From assembly GCA_023428885.1 (NCBI GenBank), contig JAEYWQ010000256.1:1-12182 (forward strand): 12,182 bases of DNA, in the 5' to 3' direction. The notes below the pieces were generated by a model, which made no database searches, was not told the DNA's origin, and saw only the letters and a list, made by a program, of their open reading frames with translations. This DNA is from Bacillota bacterium. Its GTDB lineage: Bacteria > Bacillota > Clostridia > Lachnospirales > Lachnospiraceae. The first letter of the stretch is position 1, and every line of letters starts with the position of its first letter. The position numbers were made by a program, and so were the translations under genes. Shown piece after piece: positions 1 to 6,777 of the stretch.

Positions 1-16
1 TGCTTCGCACACTCTC
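1..16 (+). repeat. Short repeat TGCTTCGCACACTCTC, copy 1
   Basis: This 16-mer recurs with one mismatch at 11347-11362 and with two mismatches at 135-150. All three copies lie between genes, near gene 3' ends. Copy 1 is cut by the left edge, so the unit may extend further left. It looks like the border of a dispersed intergenic repeat family. Confidence 0.5.
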
Positions 17-35
17 GCGATGTAGTTTAACATAA

Positions 36-150
36 GCGCACACTTTTGTTCCGCGCGCAAAGCTGCGCATCATGCCCGAAGGGCTTTTTATTTAATAGGA
101 AATGCGACGCAATTTCCTATTAAATAACAAAGTGTGCTTCGCACAAACTC
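36..150. repeat. Composite palindromic intergenic repeat
   Basis: Non-coding stretch made of nested inverted repeats. The inner palindrome has perfect 16-bp arms (88-103 and 112-127, core TTTAATAGGAAAT) around an 8-nt loop. An outer pair, GCACACTTTTGTT (38-50) and AACAAAGTGTGC (126-137), matches with a single bulged T. Between them is a GC-rich part with GCGC repeats and a GCCC-GAA-GGGC mini-hairpin followed by TTTTT (74-89). The right end holds another small hairpin, TGTGC-TTC-GCACA (133-145). No credible ORF crosses it. The organisation suggests a dispersed repeat or MITE-like unit that can also act as a terminator. That identity is inference; only the symmetry is seen. Confidence 0.6.
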
Positions 151-185
151 CTCCGGATTTCCTGAGAATTTTCCCTCTATTATAA

Positions 186-242
186 TAAGCTCTGCAATTA
201 TTTCCATATGGCATTAGCATAGGTTTTTCCTTGCAGAGCTTA
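186..242 (-). terminator. 12-bp-stem hairpin downstream of kduI
   Basis: Perfect 12-bp inverted repeat (186-197 and 231-242, TAAGCTCTGCAA/TTGCAGAGCTTA) around a 33-nt interior, starting 13 nt after the kduI stop on the minus strand. The sequence after it on that strand is A/T-rich (TTATTATAAT) but has no clean U-run, so it is an atypical terminator or an RNA 3'-end stabiliser. It is the first strong structure after the last gene of the operon. Confidence 0.55.
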
Positions 243-254
243 CATTTGATCATC

Positions 255-1085
255 TTACTTTAAGTCTTTTAAATCAACAGGATCCATATCGTCGAAGTCT
301 TGGTTTTCACCAACCATACCCCAGATGAAGGTATATGCCTTAGTACCGCAACCTGAGTGGATAGACCAGCTTGGAGAAATTACTGCTTCTTCATTTCTCA
401 TTACAATATGACGAGTCTCGGTTGGCTCACCCATGTAATGGAATACCATATCATTCTCTTGCATATCAAAATAAAGATAAACCTCCATACGACGATCATG
501 AGTATGGCATGGCATTGTATTCCAAACACTACCAGGTTGTAATTGAGTCATTCCCATTACCAATTGGCAGCTTTCTACTTGACCAGGAAGGATATATTTA
601 CAGATGGTACGGTGATTTGATGTTTCAAGAGAACCTAATTCTACACGTACACAATTCTCTGGCTTAATTAAAACTGTTGGGTAAGAGCTATGAGCTGGTG
701 CTGAATTAATATAGAATTTTGCTGGATTACTTGCATCTACGCTTGCAAAGCTAATATCTTTTGCACCAAGCCCAATGTACATACCATCTTTGTATTCTAA
801 CTCGTAATCAGTACCATCAACTGTAATGATACCCTTACCACCAATGTTGATAACACCCATTTCTCTTCTTTGTAAGAAATATTCTGCTCTTAACTCATCT
901 CCTGCTGTAAGTTTCAATGAACCCTTCACAGGTACTGCAGAACCAGTAATAATTCTGTCAATATGACTGTAAACTAATTTTATTTCATCTACTTGAAATA
1001 AATCATCAATTAAAAATTCTTCACGAAGTCTTTCTGTTGTATAATGCTTCACGTCCTTAGGTGAAGCTGCTGTTCTAAGTTCCAT
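255..1085 (-). CDS. kduI: 5-dehydro-4-deoxy-D-glucuronate isomerase (KduI)
   Basis: A 276-aa protein, close to the 278 aa of E. coli KduI. It converts 5-keto-4-deoxyuronate, formed from unsaturated (oligo)galacturonides, to 2,5-diketo-3-deoxygluconate in the cytoplasm. The C-terminal cupin half holds the zinc-site pattern: H194 and H196 in PCHTHDRR, E201 in MEVYLYFD, and H243 in SPSWSIHSGCG. These align with the E. coli ligands at a constant offset of two. It is the last gene of the uxaB-uxaA-kdgK-kduI operon, 107 nt after kdgK, with a hairpin in that gap. The ATG is preceded by a modest GTGGGA-like SD. The KduD reductase that normally follows this step is not in the window, so the product must be handled by an enzyme encoded elsewhere. 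Assignment is firm from full-length similarity and the metal ligands. Confidence 0.95.
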   Translation of the reverse strand: MELRTAASPKDVKHYTTERLREEFLIDDLFQVDEIKLVYSHIDRIITGSAVPVKGSLKLTAGDELRAEYFLQRREMGVINIGGKGIITVDGTDYELEYKDGMYIGLGAKDISFASVDASNPAKFYINSAPAHSSYPTVLIKPENCVRVELGSLETSNHRTICKYILPGQVESCQLVMGMTQLQPGSVWNTMPCHTHDRRMEVYLYFDMQENDMVFHYMGEPTETRHIVMRNEEAVISPSWSIHSGCGTKAYTFIWGMVGENQDFDDMDPVDLKDLK

Positions 1086-1121
1086 ATCGATCCCACTTTC
1101 TTTTTATTTTTATGACTGCAT

Positions 1122-1171
1122 TGAAAGGCTAAGAGGTTGGGAACCGTATTCCCCACAAGCTTAGCCTTTCA
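1122..1171 (-). other. Intercistronic hairpin between kdgK and kduI
   Basis: Perfect 12-bp inverted repeat (1122-1133 and 1160-1171, TGAAAGGCTAAG/CTTAGCCTTTCA). Its 26-nt interior has a second small stem, GGGAA-CCGTA-TTCCC (1139-1153). It starts 21 nt after the kdgK stop on the minus strand, and no U-run follows it. I see no promoter between it and kduI. It could be a processing or stabilising element, or a partial terminator that lowers kduI expression relative to the upstream genes. Confidence 0.6.
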
Positions 1172-1192
1172 TTTTCCACTTATATCAAATCA

Positions 1193-2224
1193 TTAACGTT
1201 GAACACGGCCAGAACCATCACCAGCACATAATGCATCAACTTCAGCACGAGTTACTAAGTTAAAGTCACCAAGAATTGTGTGCTTTAATGCAGAGGCAGC
1301 AACACCGAATTCAAGAGCATCCTTAAAGTTTTTGCCATCTACTAAGCCACAGATCACACCACCTGCGAAGGAGTCACCACCACCAACACGGTCAACAATT
1401 GGGGAAATTCTGTATTTTCTTGAGTGATAGAATTCTTTTGTTTCTCCGTTGTAGATACAAGCAGACCAACCATTGTCAGATGCTGAATAGCTTTCTCTTA
1501 AGGAGCTGATAACATATTTGAAGTTGAACTTATCAACCATTTGCTTGAAGATGTCTTCGTATCCAGCTAATTCTAAGTCACCGCTGGTAACGTCTGTGTT
1601 ACCTGGTTTGAATCCAAGAACCTTCTCTGCGTCTTCTTCATTACCGATGCATACATCTACATATTGCATAAGGTTTGTCATAACCTTCTGAGCTTTCTCA
1701 GAGGACCATAACTTCTTACGGAAGTTTAAATCAACTGAAACTGTAATTCCTTTTGCTTTTGCTGCTTTAAGAGCTGCTTCTGTAACTTCAACTGCTTTAT
1801 CAGAGATTGCTGGAGTAATACCAGTAAAATGGAACCAATCTGCACCTTCAAAGATCTTATCAAAATCAAAGTCCTTAACATCAGCTTCAGCGATGGAAGA
1901 ATGAGCACGATCATAAACAACCTTAGATGCTCTCATTGCTGCACCGGTTTCAAGGAAGTAGATACCTAATCTTTCTCCACCGTAAGCAATGTTGGATGTG
2001 TCAACGCCTTGTTTTCTTAATGCTGCAACTGCACACTCACCAATTTCGTTCTTAGGTACTTTAGTTACGAAGGATGCTTCATGTCCATAGTTCGCTAAGG
2101 ATACAGCAACGTTAGCCTCTCCACCACCATAACATACATCAAATGCATCTGCCTGGATGAATTTCTCAAATCCTGGTGTTGATAATCTTAACATAATTTC
2201 GCCCATAGTTACTACTTTAGCCAT
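1193..2224 (-). CDS. kdgK: 2-dehydro-3-deoxygluconokinase (PfkB family)
   Basis: A 343-aa ribokinase/PfkB-family sugar kinase. It phosphorylates 2-keto-3-deoxygluconate with ATP to give KDPG, the substrate of KDPG aldolase. The N-terminal substrate region shows the GGGEANVA motif (residues 33-40). The C-terminal PfkB signature is VDRVGGGDSFAGG (277-289), with D284 as the expected catalytic base; it reads GGGD rather than the commoner GAGD. NEEDAEKV (195-202) fits the conserved NxxE region. An AAAGGAG SD precedes the ATG by about 9 nt. It lies 48 nt downstream of uxaA in the same operon. Family membership is certain. KDG rather than another sugar as substrate follows from the operon, where UxaA makes KDG and no other kinase is present. 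Confidence 0.9.
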   Translation of the reverse strand: MAKVVTMGEIMLRLSTPGFEKFIQADAFDVCYGGGEANVAVSLANYGHEASFVTKVPKNEIGECAVAALRKQGVDTSNIAYGGERLGIYFLETGAAMRASKVVYDRAHSSIAEADVKDFDFDKIFEGADWFHFTGITPAISDKAVEVTEAALKAAKAKGITVSVDLNFRKKLWSSEKAQKVMTNLMQYVDVCIGNEEDAEKVLGFKPGNTDVTSGDLELAGYEDIFKQMVDKFNFKYVISSLRESYSASDNGWSACIYNGETKEFYHSRKYRISPIVDRVGGGDSFAGGVICGLVDGKNFKDALEFGVAASALKHTILGDFNLVTRAEVDALCAGDGSGRVQR

Positions 2225-2272
2225 TTTTAAATCTCCTTTAATATTTAATCATAATTATTTTTCTATATGGTT

Positions 2273-3757
2273 TTATAGGGTAACTCCCTGTTTAAAAATT
2301 GCCATATCATGGAAACCTGCTTCTTCTGATTTTACTTTCTCTCCGTTTGCAACAGCAACCACATACTGGAATAATTCCTCTCCCAAGATGTCGAGGGTTT
2401 TACCTTCGATTAAGGTACCAGTATTAAAATCTATCCAATTACTCTTCTTTGTAGCCAAAGGTGTATTGGTTGAGATTTTCATAGTAGGAACTGGAGAAGC
2501 AAATGGTGTACCACGACCTGTGGTAAATAATACCATATGGCAACCCGATGCTGCAAGTGCTGTAGCAGCGACCAAATCATTTCCTGGAGCACTTAATAAA
2601 TTAAGTCCTTTTGTCTTAACAACTTCACCATACTTTAATACATCACTAATTGGTGCTGTACCAGATTTCTGAGTACAACCCAAGGATTTATCTTCTAAGG
2701 TTGAAATACCACCCTTTTTATTACCTGGGCTTGGATTCTCATAGATGGTTTGGTTGTGACTTGTAAAGTAATTCTTGAAGTCGTTAATCAGATCAACTGT
2801 TTTATCAAATAACTCCTTTGTCTGGCAACGTGCCATTAATAGAGTTTCAGCACCAAACATCTCTGGAACTTCCGTCAACATGGTAGTACCACCTTGTGCT
2901 ATCAAGATATCGGAAAATGCTCCAACGGTTGGATTTGCAGTAATTCCAGACATACCATCAGAACCACCGCACTTCATACCAATTACTAATTCATCTACTC
3001 CAATTGGTTCACGTGAAAATTGGCCTGCGTAAGCAATCAGTTCATCAACTAATTTCTCAGCTTCTTCCATCTCATCTTCTACGTCTTGGCATTGTAAGAA
3101 TTTGATACGATTTTCATCATATTCTCCAATGTAACGTTTCAGCTCTTGGATATTACTATTTTCACAGCCAAGTCCTAAGACCAAAACACCACCAGCATTT
3201 GGATGATTAATTAAGTCAGCTAAGATTGTTCTGGTATTCTCCTGATCATCTCCCATCTGAGAACAACCATATGGATGAGGGAAAGCAGCGATGCCTTCCA
3301 CTGTTGTTCCAGTTGTTTTAGGGGCAAACTTTCTTTCCATGGTACTTGCGATGTTATTCACACAACCAACAGTTGGAATGATCCATATATCATTACGGAT
3401 ACCAACTTTTCCATTGCTTCTTCGATAGCCTTTAAAGGTTGCCTTCTCGCGTTGATCAAGTGGTGTAATATCTGGTTCATAAGCATAAGTTAATACATCA
3501 CCTAAGTTGGTCTTGATATTCTGAACATGGACCCAAGAACCTCTCTCTACTGCTTGAGTAACGTGTCCAATTGGAAAACCATACTTAATAACATTCTCAC
3601 CTTCTGCCAAAGATGTCAATGTGAATTTATGCCCACGTGGAATATCATCTTGAAGAGTGATTTCCACATCATCTACTAAAATTGTAGATCCTTTCACTAA
3701 ATCAGTAAGTGCAACAGCAACATTGTCTTTACTATTTATTTTTACAAACTCTTGCAT
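2273..3757 (-). CDS. uxaA: Altronate dehydratase (UxaA)
   Basis: A 494-aa enzyme, matching the 495 aa of E. coli UxaA. It removes water from D-altronate to give 2-keto-3-deoxygluconate and is iron-dependent in studied members. Residues 1 to about 95 form an SAF domain (DDIPRGHKF at 37-45, YGFPIGHV at 59-66). The rest is the GD_AH/UxaA catalytic part, with cysteine motifs TVGCVNN (C132), HPYGCSQMGDD (C165), GLGCENSN (C198), MKCGGSDGMSG (C263) and SLGCTQKSG (C361), some of which are likely metal ligands. The SD is AAAGGCGGGG ahead of the ATG. It lies 50 nt after uxaB and 48 nt before kdgK, so it sits in pathway order. The full-length protein with two domains separates it from split dehydratases. 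I am confident of altronate over galactarate because of the uxaB and uxaC neighbours. Confidence 0.95.
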   Translation of the reverse strand: MQEFVKINSKDNVAVALTDLVKGSTILVDDVEITLQDDIPRGHKFTLTSLAEGENVIKYGFPIGHVTQAVERGSWVHVQNIKTNLGDVLTYAYEPDITPLDQREKATFKGYRRSNGKVGIRNDIWIIPTVGCVNNIASTMERKFAPKTTGTTVEGIAAFPHPYGCSQMGDDQENTRTILADLINHPNAGGVLVLGLGCENSNIQELKRYIGEYDENRIKFLQCQDVEDEMEEAEKLVDELIAYAGQFSREPIGVDELVIGMKCGGSDGMSGITANPTVGAFSDILIAQGGTTMLTEVPEMFGAETLLMARCQTKELFDKTVDLINDFKNYFTSHNQTIYENPSPGNKKGGISTLEDKSLGCTQKSGTAPISDVLKYGEVVKTKGLNLLSAPGNDLVAATALAASGCHMVLFTTGRGTPFASPVPTMKISTNTPLATKKSNWIDFNTGTLIEGKTLDILGEELFQYVVAVANGEKVKSEEAGFHDMAIFKQGVTL

Positions 3758-3807
3758 AATACTTACCCCGCCTTTCTAAAAAACTAATACATTAGCTGCA
3801 GATAATA

Positions 3808-5265
3808 CTATAGGTTTTCCATTGCCTTACGCATTCCGTTTGTTTTGATATCATCTAAGTTAGCTGCTACTGAGTCAACAAGACCAGCGATCTTAGTAAG
3901 ATCTTCACCGAAGAATTTCTCATTGCTTAAGTAAGCATGAGCAAACTCTTTAGATGATTTTGAGGAATTTGCTGCAAAAAACTCTAATGCATCTGCATCG
4001 TCTAATACTTTATATGTTTCCTCTCCTCTGTGTCCGATTAATGCATTGTCTACGATTTCGTTTCCTGTGTAGAAACTCATTAATGCAGCTAAGGAAAAGC
4101 TTAAGTGCTTAGGAATTGCATTGAATTTCTCAACATAGCCCTTTAATGATGGTAAACAACGAGATTTCCACTTAGATACAGAATTCAAGGAAATAGATAA
4201 TAATGCGTGTTTAATAAATGGATTTTCGAAACGTTCAATCACTGCATTCGCAAATGCTTCACATTCTTCCTTTGGAAGAGATAATGTTGGGATGATTTCA
4301 TCGAATACTGTCTTCATCATGAATTTGCGAACCGTTTCATCTTCCATAGACTCTTTTACAAAGTCATTTCCTGCAAGATAAGAAGCTAATACGAATGAAG
4401 TATGGGCTCCGTTTAAGATACGAACCTTTCTTTCTCTATATGGCTTCTGATTGTCGGTAAAGATAACAGGAAGACCTGCCTTGTCTAATGGAAGTTCATT
4501 GGAGATTTCTTTATCACTTTCAATTACCCAAAGTGCAAATAATTCACCAGTAACTATTAATTTATCTTGGTATCCGAAGTCTGCACACATCTGTTCTACT
4601 TCATCTTTAGGGTATCCAGTAACGATACGATCTACTAAAGTGGAGCAGAAGATACAAGCTTCATTGATCCATGCTTCAAACTCAGCTCCTAGCTTCCAAA
4701 GTGAAGCAAATTGAAGCACACATTTCTTTAATGCAGGACCATTGTTTTCAATTAACTCGCATGGAATTAAAATCAATCCTTTGGATACATCTCCATTAAA
4801 ATGTTGAAATCTATTATATAAGAACTTCGTTAATTTTCCAGGATATGTCTTTGGGGGACATGCTGCAAATTCATCGCTTTCGTCATAGACAATTCCTGCT
4901 TCTGTCGTATTGGATACGATAAAACGTAATGTTTCACACTTTGCATAATCTGCATATTTTTCATATTCATTAATCGCATCAACAGCATCAGACACACTTG
5001 TAATAATACGATTAGCAACTTTTGTCTGTCCTTCTTCCTTACCACGAAGGGATAATGTATATTGGCACTCTTGTTCATGGAACACATCAAGGCTTCCAAA
5101 AGCAATTGGTTTTACAATAACTACACTACCGTTAAAAACTCCCGCCTCATTTGCCTCATCAATCATATGATCCACGAAACCACGAAGGAAATTACCTTCA
5201 CCAAATTGAAGAACTTTTACTGGTCTATCCTTTGCCTTCGAAATTGACTTATTAAGAATGTTCAT
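3808..5265 (-). CDS. uxaB: Tagaturonate reductase (altronate oxidoreductase)
   Basis: A 485-aa member of the mannitol dehydrogenase/long-chain polyol dehydrogenase family (E. coli UxaB is 483 aa). It reduces D-tagaturonate to D-altronate with NADH. The N-terminal nucleotide-binding loop is QFGEGNFLRGF (residues 20-30), SNTTEAG (118-124) is typical of this branch, and the C-terminal catalytic pattern KVRILNGAH supplies K280, N285 and H288. I chose the ATG at 5265 rather than the in-frame GTG three bases upstream, because AAAGGAG (5273-5279) is 7 nt from the ATG but only 4 from the GTG. It is the first gene of the operon, behind a leader of roughly 240 nt. The mannonate oxidoreductase UxuB is a related alternative, but the TTEAG motif and the uxaA/uxaC context favour UxaB. 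Confidence 0.94.
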   Translation of the reverse strand: MNILNKSISKAKDRPVKVLQFGEGNFLRGFVDHMIDEANEAGVFNGSVVIVKPIAFGSLDVFHEQECQYTLSLRGKEEGQTKVANRIITSVSDAVDAINEYEKYADYAKCETLRFIVSNTTEAGIVYDESDEFAACPPKTYPGKLTKFLYNRFQHFNGDVSKGLILIPCELIENNGPALKKCVLQFASLWKLGAEFEAWINEACIFCSTLVDRIVTGYPKDEVEQMCADFGYQDKLIVTGELFALWVIESDKEISNELPLDKAGLPVIFTDNQKPYRERKVRILNGAHTSFVLASYLAGNDFVKESMEDETVRKFMMKTVFDEIIPTLSLPKEECEAFANAVIERFENPFIKHALLSISLNSVSKWKSRCLPSLKGYVEKFNAIPKHLSFSLAALMSFYTGNEIVDNALIGHRGEETYKVLDDADALEFFAANSSKSSKEFAHAYLSNEKFFGEDLTKIAGLVDSVAANLDDIKTNGMRKAMENL

Positions 5266-5272
5266 CACTTTT

Positions 5273-5279
5273 CTCCTTT
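5273..5279 (-). promoter_or_regulatory. Ribosome binding site of uxaB
   Basis: AAAGGAG on the minus strand, 7 nt from the ATG at 5265 and 4 nt from the in-frame GTG at 5268. The spacing favours the ATG. Confidence 0.75.
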
Positions 5280-5488
5280 ATATCGTTCAACATAATAATA
5301 AATGGCATCCTATGATACCTATTTGCCATCACTCGATAGCAATGCATTACATCTAAGCTATTTTCCCCTAACAAAAGCTTATGTATCCGTCACTTTCTCA
5401 TATCATTGAGTTGGTATTAAATGTGCTTTCATTTTCTTTCAATATCTGTCAAATGCATAAATAGGGAACTCAGGTCAATCTAGCATCA
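5280..5488 (-). other. Long 5' leader of the uxaB operon
   Basis: From the predicted start near 5505 to the uxaB ATG, the transcript would carry about 240 nt of untranslated leader. I recognise no riboswitch, T-box or tRNA-like fold. Visible symmetries are AAGCT(A)TTTT...AAAAGCTT (5355-5380, one bulge) and ATGGCA...TGCCAT (5302-5329). Neither is followed by a U-run, so attenuation is not indicated. I see no small ORF with a good SD in it. Confidence 0.45.
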
Positions 5489-5508
5489 TAATGTAAGCGT
5501 TTACATTA
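5489..5508. promoter_or_regulatory. Operator O1 at the uxaB operon start site
   Basis: TAATGTAAGCGTTTACATTA has perfect 8-bp arms around GCGT, with LacI-type core TGTAAGCGTTTACA (5492-5505). It begins within a few bases of the predicted minus-strand -10 box and so covers +1, where bound repressor would block initiation. The core also fits the CcpA cre consensus TGWAANCGNTNWCA, so local repression and catabolite repression cannot be separated by sequence alone. Confidence 0.85.
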
Positions 5509-5511
5509 CCA

Positions 5512-5540
5512 ATTTTAATCCTTTCTACTACGGATGTCAA
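5512..5540 (-). promoter_or_regulatory. Promoter of the uxaB-uxaA-kdgK-kduI operon
   Basis: On the minus strand, TTGACA (5535-5540) and TAAAAT (5512-5517) are separated by exactly 17 nt, a near-consensus sigma-A promoter. The expected start is near 5505, inside operator O1. Confidence 0.85.
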
Positions 5541-5609
5541 TGGGTATTTCATTGTTTTTTTAACTATTAATATAATCTAAAAATCCTTATAAAAGTTTTC
5601 AATTTACTC

Positions 5610-5638
5610 TTGTCAGTAAAATAAGGGTATAGTATAAT
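5610..5638 (+). promoter_or_regulatory. Promoter of the regulator-uxaC unit
   Basis: TTGTCA (5610-5615) and TATAAT (5633-5638) with 17-nt spacing on the plus strand. The expected start is about 5645, leaving a leader of roughly 95 nt that holds a hairpin and two operators. Confidence 0.85.
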
Positions 5639-5649
5639 AAGATTTGATG

Positions 5650-5672
5650 TTAGCATTAGCGGGGAATGCTAA
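5650..5672 (+). other. Hairpin near the 5' end of the regulator mRNA
   Basis: TTAGCATT (5650-5657) and AATGCTAA (5665-5672) form a perfect 8-bp stem with the 7-nt loop AGCGGGG, about 5 nt after the predicted start. No U-run follows, so it is not a terminator. A 5'-end stem like this may protect the transcript, or the DNA palindrome may be a protein site. Confidence 0.5.
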
Positions 5673-5675
5673 TTC

Positions 5676-5689
5676 TGTAAGCGCTTACA
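5676..5689. promoter_or_regulatory. Operator O2
   Basis: TGTAAGCGCTTACA is a perfect 14-bp palindrome with the central CG typical of LacI-family operators. It lies about 30 bp downstream of the predicted regulator start, a position suited to roadblock autoregulation or to cooperation with O1 some 184 bp away. It also satisfies the cre consensus. Confidence 0.85.
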
Positions 5690-5699
5690 ACATAGATTT

Positions 5700-5716
5700 T
5701 TGTAAAGCACTTACAA
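5700..5716. promoter_or_regulatory. Operator-like site O3, spacing variant
   Basis: TTGTAA-AGCAC-TTACAA carries the same outer half-sites as O1 and O2 but with a 5-nt rather than 4-nt centre and no CG step. It ends about 10 nt before the regulator SD. It may be a weaker site for the same protein or a decayed duplicate of O2. Confidence 0.55.
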
Positions 5717-5739
5717 GTTTATGTTGGAGGGATTGAGTT

Positions 5740-6741
5740 ATGAATATTTACGATGTATCTCAAAGAGCTGGGGTTTCTATCGCTACTGTTTCACGTGTTA
5801 TCAATGGGAACCCAAACGTTAGTGAACGTACAAAGCTAAAAGTTATGGAAGTTATGAAAGAGATTGGTTATACCCCAAATGTATTTGCTCGCGGCCTTGG
5901 TTTGAATACGATGCAGACAATAGGTATCATGTGTTCTGATTCATCTGATACCTTTTTGGCAAATGCAGTCTATTACCTTGAACAAAATCTGCGTAAAAAC
6001 GGTTATGATTCTTTTTTATGCTGTACTGGCAACGAACTACATACAAAGCAAAACTATCTGAAGCTCTTGTTATCAAAACGAGTAGATGCAATTATTATGG
6101 TCGGTTCTAGTTTTCTTGAGTCCAATAAGAAAGATAATTCGTATATTATTGAAGCTGCAGAAGAAGTTCCAATCATGTTAATCAACGGATACTTAAATCA
6201 TCCTCGAATTTATTGCACACTATGTGATGACCATCAGGCGGTTTACGATTCTGTCAGCAAATTAATTAATCAAGGCAGAAAAAGAATTTTGTATTTGTAT
6301 AATTCCAAAACATACAGTAGTTTACAGAAGCTTACTGGCTATAAGACAGCAATCACAGCTCATGGACTTGAATTGGATGAGAGTCTGATGCAACTGTGTC
6401 CTAATAATTTGAATGAAACGAACAAGTTATTAAGTTCCTTAGCCAAAGAAGGCTTGATGTATGATGCTGTAGTAACTGCGGAAGACTTATTGGCAATTGG
6501 TGCTATTAAGTTCACCAAAGCAGCTGGTTATTCGATTCCGGAAGATGTTAGCATTATTGGTTATAATAATTCATTATTATCCACCTGCTGCGATCCTGAA
6601 TTATCATCCATCGATAATCATGTGGAAACACTATGTATTAGTACAATTTCTACCTTAATGCGTGTTCTTGGTGGAAATGATGTACCAAACAAAACAACAA
6701 TTTCTAACGATCTGATTGTAAGAGAAACCACCAATTTCTAA
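5740..6741 (+). CDS. LacI-family transcriptional regulator (uronate operons)
   Basis: A 333-aa LacI/GalR-type regulator. Residues 3-22 form the helix-turn-helix (IYDVSQRAGVS-IATVSRVIN), followed by the hinge pattern NVFARGL (47-53), whose L53 is the residue that usually intercalates at a central CG. The rest is a periplasmic-binding-protein-like effector domain, ending with the usual EDVSIIGYNN (541-region of the gene; residues 267-276). Recognition-helix residues I14-A15-T16 resemble those of CcpA/LacI proteins that bind TGTAANCGNTTACA, matching O1 and O2 on either side of the promoters. A GGAGGG SD (5726-5731) precedes the ATG. uxaC follows after 36 nt, so the two are probably co-transcribed. 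I infer it represses galacturonate catabolism, with a pathway intermediate as inducer. The effector cannot be read from the sequence. Confidence 0.88.
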   Translation: MNIYDVSQRAGVSIATVSRVINGNPNVSERTKLKVMEVMKEIGYTPNVFARGLGLNTMQTIGIMCSDSSDTFLANAVYYLEQNLRKNGYDSFLCCTGNELHTKQNYLKLLLSKRVDAIIMVGSSFLESNKKDNSYIIEAAEEVPIMLINGYLNHPRIYCTLCDDHQAVYDSVSKLINQGRKRILYLYNSKTYSSLQKLTGYKTAITAHGLELDESLMQLCPNNLNETNKLLSSLAKEGLMYDAVVTAEDLLAIGAIKFTKAAGYSIPEDVSIIGYNNSLLSTCCDPELSSIDNHVETLCISTISTLMRVLGGNDVPNKTTISNDLIVRETTNF

Positions 6742-6763
6742 ATCTACAATCAACGAATGACAC

Positions 6764-6770
6764 AAGGAGG
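6764..6770 (+). promoter_or_regulatory. Ribosome binding site of uxaC
   Basis: AAGGAGG, 7 nt before the ATG at 6778. It lies downstream of the upstream in-frame ATG at 6757, which has no SD, so it fixes the start at 6778. Confidence 0.85.
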
Positions 6771-6777
6771 TTTTCTT

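Noticed and set aside
74..89. GCCC-GAA-GGGC plus TTTTT as a stand-alone terminator
   Set aside because: The stem is only 4 bp and no plus-strand gene precedes it in the window; treated as part of the composite repeat.
1..254. CRISPR array, because of several short repeats
   Set aside because: Repeats are unevenly spaced and nested as inverted repeats, with no regular spacer units and no cas genes nearby.
3755..5247. Alternative-frame ORFs inside uxaB, such as 4451-4714 (+) and 4830-5105 (-)
   Set aside because: Low-complexity products inside a full-length conserved gene, with no SD or recognisable domain; they are shadows.
5280..5488. A riboswitch or T-box in the uxaB leader
   Set aside because: No recognisable conserved core, no terminator/antiterminator pair and no U-run.
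6757..6777. Upstream ATG giving a 473-aa UxaC
   Set aside because: It has no SD, and the AAGGAGG for the ATG at 6778 lies inside the extension; family length also fits the shorter form.
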